NCBI GenBank assembly: GCA_025201705.1
Contig: MU617143.1
Span: 1-21,710, forward strand
Direction of reading: 5' to 3'
Source: Dissophora ornata
Taxonomy: Eukaryota; Mortierellomycota; Mortierellomycetes; Mortierellales; Mortierellaceae
Length of the DNA stretch: 21,710 bases
This document shows positions 1 through 16,381 of the stretch, in pieces. The position numbers and the translations under genes were made by a program. Below the pieces are notes generated by a model. It did no database searches. It was not told the origin of the DNA and saw only the letters and a list, made by a program, of their open reading frames with translations. Each line of letters starts with the position of its first letter. Position 1 is the stretch's first letter.

Positions 1-17
1 AAAAAAAAAAAAAAAAA
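1..17. repeat. Poly(A) run at window edge
   Basis: The window opens with 17 consecutive A. It may be an ordinary homopolymer, as poly(T)/poly(A) tracts are common here in introns and flanks, or an assembly breakpoint. No gene is attached to it. Confidence 0.8.
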
Positions 18-1223
18 CGCTGGGCGAAAAACAGAACAAGAGCAAAACATAACTGAGCAGTGCTTACAAGTCGAAAGAAGTCTTGCCAAAGTAAACCTAC
101 AGCGGTGCAGCGCCTTTGAGGGATGCAACAGAGATTGAGGACACGCAATGAAACGAGTGATGAGGCTGAATGAAGAAGGAAGGTCTTGAATGGCAATGAG
201 GGTGGGATGAGAGAGATGAGGCAGGCGAGACAGACGAGCAAGGACGAGAACGAAGGTCAAACGCAGCAGAGCTAGCTCAGAGCCGATCGATGGATGGAGG
301 GAGTGCCAACTTTGCGCCAGGGATAGCGTGCGGGCTGGACTGTTTGGTCTGTTTGCTTGGACGTAGTCTGTGTTGCTCGCATCGGCTCTCTTTTTTGTTG
401 TTTGGAGCATCTACGCGAATAACGCGCCGGCAGGCATGTTTTGAGGTCTAGAAGTGCTCATGGAACGCGTTGCTCTTCTCTGAGTGGCCCGGTGTTATCA
501 ACAGCGCCTTGCCACTGCGAGGGAGGTCTGCGGAAGGAGCGTTTTGCCAGCAGCCTCTGTGCGGTACCGTTGCTCTTCTGCCGCCGCCCTCTCAGTGGCC
601 CATGGCGATGGTTGTGAGCATGCATGCAGACCTGATAACCTCGGATGTGGGGAGGGCATCTTGGGCCCGCGGTGGTTACACGGACAAGCACACAAGAGAG
701 CGCGGGCGAGAGACGCAAAATCGAATCTCTGTTCGCTCTCTGTCTGCATCTCCCTAATTGCACAGGGCGTAATACAGCGAGAGGGCGCTGCAGGAACAGT
801 CAGTCGTCAAATGGCACATCTCCACTGCGCACGACCAAGGGAGGGAGGGAGGCGGCATTGCGTGGTCTGGTCTCGCGATGGGTCCTCGCCCATCTCTGTT
901 GTGCCACTCTGCTCGTGTACCACCATTCCCCCTCCATTTGCTGCCCTTGCCTCGCGGGCTGGTTGACGGTGGTACACGATTACCAACAGAAATATGCTGT
1001 TGTTGTCAGCTGCACCACGCAGGTGCTGCATGCACCTGGTCTTGTTTGAGTCGTTTCCAAAATAGATTTTTTGCCTTAAAACATCCGGTCCCATTATCGT
1101 GACTGCCAAAATCAAGCCACAAAGAACAACAGGCTTTTTTTTTTCTTTTTTTCTCCCCCCCCCCTTGTGTTGCTTCGCTGGCTTGACTGAACGTACAGTG
1201 CACACAACACACACACATTCACC
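18..1223. other. Upstream flank of KRR1, no gene seen
   Basis: I see no supported gene in this stretch. Open frames on both strands are short, overlap one another and show no recognisable domain or splice logic. The last 100 bases hold a T tract, a C run and a CACACA stretch leading into the KRR1 start codon, a plausible 5' UTR and promoter-proximal region. No clear TATA box is visible. Confidence 0.6.
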
Positions 1224-2645
<1,422 letters not shown>

Positions 2646-2691
2646 TAACCGTCATTATTACCAACATCATCATCATCACCATCATCATCTT

Positions 2692-2697
2692 AATAAA
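2692..2697 (+). terminator. Polyadenylation signal AATAAA of KRR1
   Basis: A canonical AATAAA lies 47 bases after the KRR1 stop codon, just past a CAT-repeat stretch (about 2664-2690). Confidence 0.6.
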
Positions 2698-3202
2698 GAA
2701 AAAACCACGTTGCATTGCATCTTGCCTTGAGTTTTTGCATCTTCTTGAAGGATCCAATGTATATATGGGCTAGAATCGATGAATGGCCAGTTCTCAGATA
2801 TGGTATGTCATAGAAAGGCATTCTTTGCTGTCCAACAAAGAACCCGTTGGTCGCAAGTGCTGTGCAATTGCAGTAATACCAACTGCTCTGGGGAGAGAGA
2901 GGGCTTTCTTTTCTTGAATGTTAACATCGAACAAGTTAGTAATCGAGAGCATATACACGATCCTCCAGGGACATTATCCGGAAAATCGGAATTATTCTTC
3001 GTCTTCTCTTGCAGTGGGCCACTTTCGCGTTAACGTATATGTTTTCGCATCTTGCTGTGGGGGGAGGGGGCCAAAAACCGCCAATGGGACAAAAAACAGA
3101 ATCTGGGCAAAAATGTTGCCGGATATCCTTACAACTTTTTTTGCAGAAACCCTCTCGGTCACATTCTTTTCTCTGATTTGAGGGACACGGGAGAACGGAA
3201 GA

Positions 3203-3505
3203 ATGCAAAAAGAACCAGGAACATCTTTTATTAGTATCTCTTTAGAGTGGTGGTGGGGTGGGGTGGGAAATATGATCCAGCTCCATGATTCAGATACACC
3301 CCCAGGGCTCCGAAGGACAGTTCAGTTGGTTCCCTCGAAAGATCTACCACTGTACACCAGGAGCGCCAAGGAGGGGTCAGAAATCCAACGAGAAGTATTT
3401 CGATAATACTGCTACTGGAAATAGGCGGAGCACAGCTCTACTACAAAAATGAAGTTGCGTTTGGCCAAAACTGCGTTCCAGGCGGGTCTGACGAAAATGC
3501 CATGA
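3203..3505 (+). pseudogene. Possible coding remnant of unknown family
   Basis: One frame reads SKDLPLYTRSAKEGSEIQR, then after stops at 3404-3406 and 3422-3424 continues as YCYWK and AEHSSTTKMKLRLAKTAFQ, ending at a TGA at 3503-3505. The residue composition (Trp, Tyr, Cys, basic helix-like runs) looks protein-like, and both internal stops are one base away from sense codons. I cannot assign a family; it could be chance. Confidence 0.2.
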
Positions 3506-3880
3506 GGGGACTCAACTTATGCTACCAAGCGTGAGACATTTGTTGACTCAGATAAATTGAGCAGAGGCTGAACCAATTGAAGGGACGTTGGTGACAATGC
3601 CTCCAAGCAAGAAAGAAAAAAAAAATGCGCACTCATAATATATATCTCGCGGCGGTTATATTTTTTACTGAACTCTTTGGTTTTTCCTAACCCTCCTCCT
3701 CCTCCTCATCAAGAGGGAAAAAAGGAGAAAAGATAGCAAATAATACAACAAAGAAAAAAAGAGAGAGGTATGGGGGCGGGGGGGGGGAAATGTGGAAGGG
3801 AAGAAATGGAAGGGAGGAGACCGCAAAGTAGATTTGCTTGTTATTCAACTCGCTACATATAACACATATCATGCTCTCCC

Positions 3881-3896
3881 CTCTCTCTCTCTCTCT
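3881..3896. repeat. CT dinucleotide microsatellite
   Basis: Eight perfect CT units follow a C-rich stretch, about 190 bases beyond the stop of the minus-strand kinase gene. Confidence 0.85.
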
Positions 3897-4084
3897 GTTT
3901 CTCTAGCCGTTATTTGTTCCTCTGGTTCTCAGTGTTGTAGTTTTTTTTTTCCGTTTTGATTGACTGATTGATTGGATTGACTGCTTTCTGCCCTTTCGTG
4001 ATCTCCTCTCGCGGGGTATCTGCTTTTTTTTTTTTCCTGTTTTGATGTCGCTCTCGTGTTGGCACGCCCCTTTCCTTTCGCCTA

Positions 4085-8458
<4,374 letters not shown>

Positions 8459-10942
8459 GCGCTCACATCATCAGCGTTCAATCCCTGCTCGCTCGTTCCG
8501 GCCGGCAGTCCGCGCTGCTGTTGGAGCTGATCGGCCTGGCCGCTTCCTTTGGGCTGTGCTGACCCCCCCCCCTCGACAACAAGCCCTTCCCGCCCTTCCC
8601 ACTGCGAGAGATATGGGACGCGTCCGAGGGCGGGAGAGCTCGATGCAGATCTGGATCTGGATTTGGATCGCACCCAACGGTACCAACGGTAACAACAGGT
8701 GCGGAACAAACGTGGTTTGCGTGAGCACCAGCACGTTGCTCCATTGTTGGCCGCACCATTGACGCGTATCACTGCGAACATGGCCCCTCCCCATGCGCAA
8801 TGCTGCTGTTTAGTCGTTATAGCTCCGGGAGCCAATAGAGTCGAGACACTGTTCGCTGACTGTAAGCATGCATCTGCAATTGTCCTGCTAGAGCGTACAT
8901 GTACAATACACAATCCTGCAATCCCGCATGCGCTTCCACGCCCTCACTGCACATGCTCTCGACTATGGGCGTCGATCAAATGAAAACAAAAAGAGGGCTC
9001 TCCAGGTGGCCGTATTAAATAAGGCGGAGAAAATGAATCTTCACGTCTGTCCTCCCCGCGACAACGTGAATGCCGAAAGTTTAAAAAAAACAACTACCAC
9101 CGCCTCCATTCCGTAAACTGCACATGTACGGCAGCACAGGAATGGATTAGTCTAACTGGACCCAAGAGGGTTTGAAAGAAACAGCTCACAAAATGAAAAT
9201 GGAGTTGGCACAACGCGATACTGGAAATAGCAGTTTCATTTTCCAACGGCAGGTTAGCGTTGGCACGTTCCCGATGCCATGTGTTTGATTATATACTCAT
9301 GCATACTTATGCAACCCAGATCCATGTCCCTCAGGGCCGCAACGGACGAAAAAAACCAAGAATGGGGAAAAAGTTGTGGCACATACTGCGCACGCAAAGA
9401 TCGAGCTATACGGAGGCCGTTAACCTGAACAAGTCTCGCGTATATTCATGCTTCTAGGCCAATTGCCCATGAGCAATCATTCCATCCTGAGAATCGGTGG
9501 TGATCGTCCCCTTGGAAACACAGGATGATGCACATTCTTGCACAGCCAAACGTAACTTCATAGAAGACGTCCGTCACTGAACGTGTTCGTCCTGTTGTAC
9601 AAAGAAATGTACGTAAGATACGACAAGTCCCAACCGGTATCAATCAGGATCAGCCTCCTTGTTAGCGGCGCCAGTCTGGCGACTAAACGAAGCCGACACC
9701 ACCGATCAAAATGAGGTAGCGCTGGCCTGGGTGTATCGCGACATCATCAATCCAGGTCATCATCAAGATCACGCTGTTGACTTCTCCTTGACGTTTTTTT
9801 CCTCCTCCTCCTGCATAAAGAATGTATGGAAGTGTAAACAACGAGAATGTAACCGTTCAAGTAATTCCTGACTACAGCAACGTAGAGATGCCTCATACAT
9901 CCCATCCATCACATGTGCCGTGTAGGATGCAATAACCGCCCAACCGATACGGCTACAAAGCCATGAGCAGACGCGTCGTTTTATCCATTGAACAGACTTG
10001 CGCTGTGCATAAAAAAACACACATACGCGCCCTACTGTGCATGTCGGGGCCCGCGGTCAAAATCAACTCGGCCTTGTTCTTTCTGTTCCCTCTCTCCCTC
10101 CCTTTTTTTCGCCTCGCTTTCAACGCCCAAGTCTGCACAATGGATATTGTAGAAATCTATAGTAAAAGCGAAACCTAGGAAGGTGTTGTTCTTAACATGG
10201 CTTTTTATCTGTAAGAGAGATAGCATCCTTACCTTGTGCAGCCTCCTTTTCTCCTCATTTTTCAAAAAAAGAAAAAAAAAGACCAAAGATTAAGATGATC
10301 CCATATCTCCTGTCCCATAGCATTGCATCGCATCCCATCCGTTTTTTTAAATATATATTTTTTTAATAATGCCTTTCGCGCTCCATCCGTCTAACCATTT
10401 AATCGTGACCTGGCCTCCTTTTTTTTTATATATATGCGTTTGCACGCAGGAGGAGAGCGATATGGAGAAACCGGGAAAGCTCTCACAGCCTCCTAATGGC
10501 TCCCTTGGCTCCTTCTCCTAGCTACCTCTTGTTTCTCAATTTCTGGTTTCCCTTCCTGGTGCTTCTCTACTTTTTTTTTGTTCTTACTGTCAAGTATGCC
10601 GCCACGAGAGTGGATGACCCTTGTAAAGCAGCAGCTTTTTTCCTTATACCCAGAACCCCGCTCCCGTCATTTTGTGGTCTACCCATTTTTGCCCATTGGC
10701 AATCCCTTTTTTTACGCGCCCAAAAACTTTCCTTTAAAAACCCTCGCTCTATGTTCTGCCTTCTCAAGTTTTTTTGTTTTCTTTTTTCTTTCCCTTCCCT
10801 TTTTGCTTCTTCATCTTTTAACCTCGCATTTCTTCCTGCACCCCACGATAGTCGCCCTCATACCCCCCTCAACTACCCTCCAACAGTATAAAAGATCCCA
10901 TCCCCGACCCCCGACCCCACCCGAACATATCTTCCTTCCATC
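8459..10942. other. Long intergenic region between divergent genes
   Basis: About 2.5 kb with no supported gene. Open frames are short and overlapping. It contains a run of ten C near 8565, AT-rich stretches with T7-T8 runs and ATATAT near 10350-10435, and a pyrimidine-rich leader from 10495 to 10940. It probably carries the promoters of the kinase gene (to the left) and the wall-protein gene (to the right). Confidence 0.6.
10887..10894 (+). promoter_or_regulatory. TATA box of the GPI-anchored protein gene
   Basis: TATAAAAG lies 49 bases before the ATG and is followed by C-rich CCGACCCC repeats. Position and sequence fit a core promoter with a very short 5' UTR. The C/T-rich stretch upstream is typical of strong fungal promoters. 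Confidence 0.65.
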
Positions 10943-11551
10943 ATGATCAAATCAATCACCGCCCTTGCTGCTGTTGCCACAGCCACTTTTGCGTCTGTAG
11001 CTGCCGCCGGTACTGCCGCGCCTCAATTGAACCATATCTCGTTCACACAGCCCGTAGGCGAGGGTATCTCTTACGCTGCAGGCACGAACCAGACCTTTTC
11101 TTGGACAATGTCCTGCACGCCTCCCTCGACCCTCGTGTCCGCCACACCCTCTGCGACCGAGGTTGACTTTATGGACTCGAACAACATTGATAACGCATTC
11201 TATGTCAAGAAGGTCGGCACCATTGACTGCACCAAGAGCGTCGGTAATCTGGTCTGGACCGTTCCTGCCGATACAAAGCCCGGTGTCTATGCCCTCCAGC
11301 TCCTCTTGACCCCAAACAATGCTTACTCGGGACGGTTTAACGTTACTGCCCCAGGTTCGGGTTCCACGGTCGGCCCTTCGAATGGCGCTGGTGGAGCCAG
11401 TGCTGCAAATGGTGGTGGAGCCAGTGGCGCCGCGAACGGAGGTGCACAGGCCGGTGGTAGCGTCGCTGTTATCAACGCCGCTGGATCGGCCGGACCTGTT
11501 GCTAAGGTCGTCGCTGCCGCCATTGCTGGTGCCGTTGTCATGGCATTCTAG
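10943..11551 (+). CDS. Secreted GPI-anchored Kre9/Knh1-like wall protein
   Basis: A single-exon gene of 202 aa. Residues 1-22 form a signal peptide (MIKSITALAAV start, alanine-rich h-region). The mature N-terminal domain has the pattern of the Kre9/Knh1-like family of Ser/Thr-rich GPI proteins: ISFTQPVGEGISYAAGTNQT, then SW, paired cysteines (C58 and one near 100) and a closing YALQLLLT strand. N-glycosylation sites are NQT at 49-51 and NVT near 133. A Gly/Ala/Ser-rich linker of about 45 residues leads to a small-residue site and a hydrophobic tail ending AIAGAVVMAF, which fits GPI attachment. The likely role is at the cell surface or wall; no enzyme activity is suggested. Codon use strongly favours C at third positions, suggesting high expression. 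Confidence 0.85.
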   Translation: MIKSITALAAVATATFASVAAAGTAAPQLNHISFTQPVGEGISYAAGTNQTFSWTMSCTPPSTLVSATPSATEVDFMDSNNIDNAFYVKKVGTIDCTKSVGNLVWTVPADTKPGVYALQLLLTPNNAYSGRFNVTAPGSGSTVGPSNGAGGASAANGGGASGAANGGAQAGGSVAVINAAGSAGPVAKVVAAAIAGAVVMAF

Positions 11552-11851
11552 ATTAGTTGGAGAGGGTAAAAAAACGCCATCTTTGTCATATCCTCAATCC
11601 TCCACTATTCCACAGCTCGAGCTCTCTCCCCAACTCTTGTCGCATTTATCCTGTCATAATCTCCTATTATTCCTTTCGCACGGCGTAGTTCACCATCTCC
11701 CTAAGAGATAGATTAGCTAGTTATTTGCAAGCATTATCAAGCATCTTCAATAGACGAATTCTCCATTTTATTTACAAAAACTATCGAGGATTACGCGTCA
11801 CGCCTACATGTGCACAGCACAGCTCTCCAAAAAGGGGAGACAAAGCTGCAG
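11552..11851. other. 3' region between convergent genes
   Basis: This holds the 3' flanks of the GPI-protein gene and of the minus-strand gene on its right. No AATAAA is seen for the plus-strand gene; the minus-strand signal is listed separately. Confidence 0.6.
11767..11772 (-). terminator. Polyadenylation signal AATAAA
   Basis: AATAAA on the minus strand lies about 80 bases beyond the stop codon of the 461-aa protein gene. Confidence 0.55.
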
Positions 11852-13342
11852 TTAGTCATCACGCTCCTGTCGGCGCGTCGAACGTTTTGGGGGCCAACTC
11901 CTCGACTTTTCTGATCCCTCCTCCTCCTTCTGCCCCTTCTGCTGTGGTTGCTGTTGCTCTATCTCGGAGGCCATGGCCTCTGCCACGACAGCAGTGAGAG
12001 CGTCCCTCTCGCGATCTTCGTCAGTCTCCAGTCGACGACGATGTGCCCAACGATCGCGGAAACCACCATGCCTGTCGTTGTGAGAATGGCCATTATGATT
12101 CTCTCGTGTGATCGTTTCTTCAATAGAACCATCTGGATGCTGGATCTTGATCAACGTCTCAGTCTCACCGTTGACACTGTTTACACTGCGATGCTCGATA
12201 GTGCCATCGGGACGAGTAACGGTTGTCTGGCTGTAGGACTAACAATAAAACACAAGAAAAGACGTGCTGTTAGATACATACGTCTGAAGGCTGCCTTTTT
12301 AATACCACAATGTCGACTGAGGAACAAGTTTTTGGCTCAATACCTCAGATCGTCCCCAGGTGCGACCACGGGGCCATCTTTGCGAGTGTCGCTCCTCCTC
12401 CTGATCTTGGTCGCTCTGACTGGTACCCACAAAGAGATGATGCTGTCGATCCAGCTCCTGGGGGCTCTTGTTGTCCTGGTCACCATGACCGTGCTTACTC
12501 TGCCACCAGTGTCTAGCATCCTTCTCCCAGCTGGTGCCCACCTTCTTCACCTTTTCGACCAAGGCCGGCACGATTCTTTTCTGAGCTGCCTCTTGTTCTT
12601 CCTTGGAGTGCCCACCAACGTGGTGCAGCTCTCGGACCTTGGTGCCGCCGAAAACATCATATTTCCTCTCCACATTCTCGTCATCTTCATCCGCATTGGG
12701 CTGCCCCAGTCGTCTAAAGAAGGAATCATCGTGGGTTGTGAACAACAGCCAATCCAACAATCCTGGTACAACTGAAGCTGTGATCACTGTTTTGCCCTCA
12801 TCAGCTGTTCCAATCTTTCCTTGCTGGATCGTAAAGTCGTCACCTTCGCTCTTGCCCTTCACAACCGTCATCGTGGTGGGCGATGATTCTGCGCCAAAAG
12901 AGGTGGTGCTTAAAACCTTGGATGATGCCTCGCCATCTTCCTCCGCCTCCAGTGGAGGCAGTTCCTCGATTGTGATCCGGTATCGCTTCTTGGGACCAGT
13001 CGTTCTAAAGTTCCAAGGAAATTGCGGGAGATGATGCTGATAGTTTTCGAGAGCGTGTTGTTCAACAAACTCCTTGCTGTTCTTTTCAAGGGTTGACATC
13101 TCCTTTGAGAGCGTCTCGAGTCCTCCAAAGACAGAGGACTGCATTGTGCTGAGGAGCGAGTTCACGGTCGAGTGTAGAGCATGGGTCGCCTGGTCGATCT
13201 CCTGCTCCAGTGCGTTGGGGTCCACGGTGAGTGAGAAGAGAGGCCGGGTGCCACTGCTGTTGTTGGCTGACTGCGGGTTGTTGTTGGCACTGGTAGCGCC
13301 ACTGCCTGTCGAGTCTTGGCTGCTGCTCCTGTCGGCTGCCAT
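11852..13342 (-). CDS. Uncharacterised protein with doubled PDG-(T/S)-IE motif
   Basis: Exons 13342-12344 and 12238-11852, with an intron of 105 bases (GTATTG donor, GTTAG acceptor, phase 0), give 461 aa. I do not recognise the protein. The N-terminus is Ser/Asn/Gln-rich, followed by a predicted helical stretch (DPNALEQEIDQATHALHSTV) with heptad-like spacing. The middle is acidic with no membrane span. The second exon starts SYSQTTVTRPDGTIEHRSV and repeats the idea in KIQHPDGSIEETITRE. This PDG-x-(V/I)-E pattern resembles the C-terminal part of HAX1-like proteins, a similarity noted from memory and not tested. The tail is rich in Arg, Glu and Gln. The start is the first ATG in frame (MAADRSSS); open frame extends upstream only through non-ATG codons. 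Confidence 0.8.
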
Positions 13343-13499
13343 TGGTGTGGGTCTGCGAGGAATGAAAGGAGTGTGGTGTGGTTTTCGAGGAATGAGGAAA
13401 AAAAGGGTGGCCAAGAAATACAAAAAGTGCGCTCTCGTTTTCGTGTGTTTGATTCACATGCGGGTCAAAAAAGGCAATTTCTAGCTATTTCTTTTTCAT

Positions 13500-13505
13500 T
13501 TTATT
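13500..13505 (-). terminator. Polyadenylation signal AATAAA
   Basis: AATAAA on the minus strand lies 36 bases past the stop of the 428-aa protein gene, inside the 198-base gap before the next minus-strand gene. Confidence 0.55.
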
Positions 13506-13540
13506 CTTTTGGGCAACCGCGCCGATGCATTTGCGCAAAA

Positions 13541-14827
13541 TCATTCCCAGGACGGCTGTCTTGGCGGTGCTGAGGATGACGCCTGTCGATATAGCGTCGG
13601 TGGTGCCGCCTGAACGTTCTCCGGAACGTTGTGTTGTGGCGTATGTGGCAAATAGGGAGCCGGCGCATGGCTACCTCCATACGTGTTTGATCTACCCAAT
13701 CCACCCGCGCCGCTATCGTTCTCATAAACTTCATTATGGCTTGTTGGTGGCAACGGCCGCACGAACTCATGTTGCCATGACTGCTGCTGCCCAGACCTTC
13801 GGAATTCAACCTCCTTTTTGGCGTCTCGAAAGAATTTCTTCAGCGCCGTCAGCGGCGCCTGCACGCTGATTGATCGACGAAGATACGAGGCGTTGGTCCC
13901 GTAGTTGTTCTCAGGAGTAGCATGCGGTGAGGAGGTTGGAATTGGGTATGCTGATGTACTGTACATGTACTGAGTATTGTTATAGTTTGGTGCGTCTCCC
14001 TCCATTAATAGACTGCTGCTGCTTCCATGACTAGTCATGCTCTCCATATCGCCACTCGTGTGTGCGCCTGCCGAAGATGACCCCATGTCATTGTAGTTCC
14101 TCCTCCGCTCCTGAAGATCGGCATTGGTGGCTTGATTTACTTGCCTTTCCGCCATTTTGGCCGAGAGCGCATGGATCCTCTTGCAGACAGCTGTTTCGGA
14201 TTCTAGCGTTGCGCCACACCTGGCACACTTGTAATTGATTACTAGCTCGGGCAACGCCGGTACTAACGAAGACGAGGATTCCGGTGGAAAGTAACCCAAG
14301 AGCGATGACTCATTTCCTTGACTAGTAAAGTCCTCCTGATGAGCCTGAACAGACTCAGAGTTTTGTCCCATCATATCGTACCCGCCGGGAGACATTGTCG
14401 ACTCTATCATAGCTGGCGATTTTCCCATGAAAGCATCCTCGGTTTCTTCTGGAACCACCCAGGGTGCGCCTCGTGGATTGATAGTCGCAGACTGGTAAAC
14501 TTGTGGATTCCGGGGAGGTGTCGAGAATATCTCATTTTCATATGAAGCAGGGTCTTCTACGTCCGGGTACGGTGAGTAGGTCATAGGTGCTACGGTAGAG
14601 TCGCCCGCTGTTGTCATTTGGGGATAGTAATCCATTGAGGGCGGAGCCGTGGCTACGCCATAGCTGTGGTTATGGTAGGAATTGTCGAGCACTGGGTATT
14701 GTTGCTGTTGAGCAGCTTCTGAAGTGTCGTGCGAAACAGAGATAGCCGGCGTGGTGGCCTCGTACGGTGGAGGTGCGTCCTCCACGTCCTCCTCCAATGG
14801 GCGGAATGTCACGCGAGTATGGGCCAT
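13541..14827 (-). CDS. Uncharacterised 428-aa protein with PY motif and Cys module
   Basis: A single-exon gene. The first ATG gives MAHTRVTFRPLEED; the frame is open further upstream but without an ATG. Residues 19-22 are PPPY, a WW-domain/Rsp5-type docking motif. Most of the protein is low-complexity, rich in Ser, Pro, Tyr, Asn and Gln. A conserved-looking island near residues 196-245 reads VINYKCARCGATLESETAVC and continues KRIHALSAKMAERQ, giving Cys201, Cys204, Cys215 and His219, a possible small zinc site followed by a charged helix. A second island, LTALKKFFRDAKKEVEFRR, is a likely amphipathic helix. There is no signal peptide or membrane span. The function is unknown; ubiquitin-linked regulation would fit the PY motif but is only inference. 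Confidence 0.8.
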   Translation of the reverse strand: MAHTRVTFRPLEEDVEDAPPPYEATTPAISVSHDTSEAAQQQQYPVLDNSYHNHSYGVATAPPSMDYYPQMTTAGDSTVAPMTYSPYPDVEDPASYENEIFSTPPRNPQVYQSATINPRGAPWVVPEETEDAFMGKSPAMIESTMSPGGYDMMGQNSESVQAHQEDFTSQGNESSLLGYFPPESSSSLVPALPELVINYKCARCGATLESETAVCKRIHALSAKMAERQVNQATNADLQERRRNYNDMGSSSAGAHTSGDMESMTSHGSSSSLLMEGDAPNYNNTQYMYSTSAYPIPTSSPHATPENNYGTNASYLRRSISVQAPLTALKKFFRDAKKEVEFRRSGQQQSWQHEFVRPLPPTSHNEVYENDSGAGGLGRSNTYGGSHAPAPYLPHTPQHNVPENVQAAPPTLYRQASSSAPPRQPSWE

Positions 14828-16381
14828 AGTTTTCGAACGTGAGGATGAAGCTGATGAAGGGAATGATGAGAGTGGAGCTAATGAACGTGGAGCGAATGGA
14901 GAGAATGGAATCCTCCCCCCAACCTTTTTAAACAAGATGGCGGTGCGCCAAGGCCACAGCCTGTTCGCACGTTTTGTTGTTTAACTCCGCTTTGATGAAA
15001 GTTTGATCTCGCGACGTGCGGCACTTGTTGGCAGTACGATATGACTGGACGCAAGAAACCACAGCAGCAACAGCAACAGCTAACAATAGCAATCACACCA
15101 GGAACAACGACAACAATAACAACAGCAGATGCAGACTGGGATCAGAAATAGTGGCAATACCTCGGTAGTTGTACTCACTGTTTAGGATTAGAGTCCTTAA
15201 AGATAACAGCTTTGCAGGGGGCTCATATCTCAATGACTCCTTGCGGCTCCATCCATGCACAATCCGAACGAAGGCTTCCGAGTGCAGTCGTTAGCCCCCC
15301 AAAGGATGGATCATCACCCTTCTCCCCAACAACGCAACATGACTTTCACCGCTAGTGGTCGCGTGTACAGTCACCACTCTGATCAGCAACCTCGCCCACA
15401 TGGATAGGACCTGTATTTTTTGTTTTGTTTGTGTCCTTGTCGATTCCGTCGACTCTAAGGATTTCTCTACCTGTGGAGAGGTTTCGACCGATAAAGAGAA
15501 TAGAGAGAATAAGGGGTTCAGTTGCACAATGGTTCTTCGGTGGCTCATAAAGTCGACGAGAGTCTAATAAAGTTTCTTTTGAAGATTGACGTTCACATCA
15601 TATCAGATTCTCCCTTAAAAACCAAAAGTCGACAGTGAGCAATTCGGTTCCGAACCAGCGCCAGCACAGCATTTCACAGTAGCACGATCTTCCACGGACT
15701 ACACCATCCAAGCGTGTTCATCGAAGGAAAGATTCGAGTTGATCGCGTCAATTGGTGCAGACTGGGCGCAGCTGTCGAATGATTAAAGCTTAATACCGTC
15801 ACCGAGGAATTCAGGGAAACGCAGCGTGTGTTCCTTCAAAGAGTATATTTATGCACGAGGGAGGTACCAAAGTGGATGAAATTGCCGCAGCAAATACTCA
15901 TTTATTTGTCTTGTCAAGATCCATGCTACCGCATTGCTTGTTAACATTGACATTCTTGCTGCTCAATGTCTTTACCCCATCTCACGCTCGCTTGTTATGC
16001 CTCAATCGTGCTTTCAACCGCGGTCTAAAGACATTCTTTTTTGCGTTTGCCCACACTTTTTTTTTTGTTCAATCTACTGCTCAAGACCGGCGATAAGTTC
16101 AAGCAACCAAAAGACCTCGGGTTCTGCATGTTTGTCAACTCAAGTTGAGAAGGGGACAAGTTTGCTCAGCATTCTGGAAAATTTTCTTTTTGTCCCGCGT
16201 CCATCTTGGCGCATGTGATCGCAATTTAACAATTGCCGGGGAGTAGCGCATTCATGTTGCAGGAGGCTATGTTGCAGACGGTTGCAACAGTCGATTCCCC
16301 ATTTTATGTTGGACCCGGACAGCGCTGGGGATGTAAACGTTGGCCCCCTCTGCTCTTGCTGCTGTCCGCAGTTGGCCTGCC
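14828..16381. other. Intergenic region, no gene seen
   Basis: The left end is the promoter of the minus-strand 428-aa protein gene, with a TTTAAAAAGG TATA-like stretch about 100 bases upstream of its ATG. The rest holds only short, overlapping open frames without recognisable content, a CAG/AAC-rich tract near 15057-15128, and an AT-rich zone near 16000-16070. Confidence 0.55.
15057..15128. repeat. Imperfect CAG/AAC trinucleotide tract
   Basis: Trinucleotides CAG, CAA and AAC recur in an imperfect tract in non-coding DNA upstream of the 428-aa protein gene. Confidence 0.6.

Larger units (their letters stand above)
2698..4084. other. Intergenic region between convergent KRR1 and PAK genes
   Basis: About 1.4 kb without an intact gene. 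It contains a possible coding remnant at 3203-3505, a G-rich run at 3772-3787 (five G, C, ten G), a purine-rich stretch at 3700-3820, a (CT)n tract and T-runs of 10-12. The right part probably includes the 3' UTR of the minus-strand kinase gene. Confidence 0.6.

Noticed and set aside
3772..3787. G-rich run as a possible G-quadruplex
   Set aside because: It is only one long run with a single C interruption in generally low-complexity DNA; nothing links it to a function.
11948..12775. 275-codon plus-strand frame with hydrophobic runs
   Set aside because: It is antisense to the two-exon minus-strand gene, which has consistent splice sites, Asp/Glu/Lys-rich coding composition and a nearby polyadenylation signal. 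The hydrophobic runs are the reverse complement of acidic and Gln codons.
13525..13869. Plus-strand frame inside the 428-aa protein gene
   Set aside because: It is a shadow of the minus-strand frame, without its own promoter or recognisable content.
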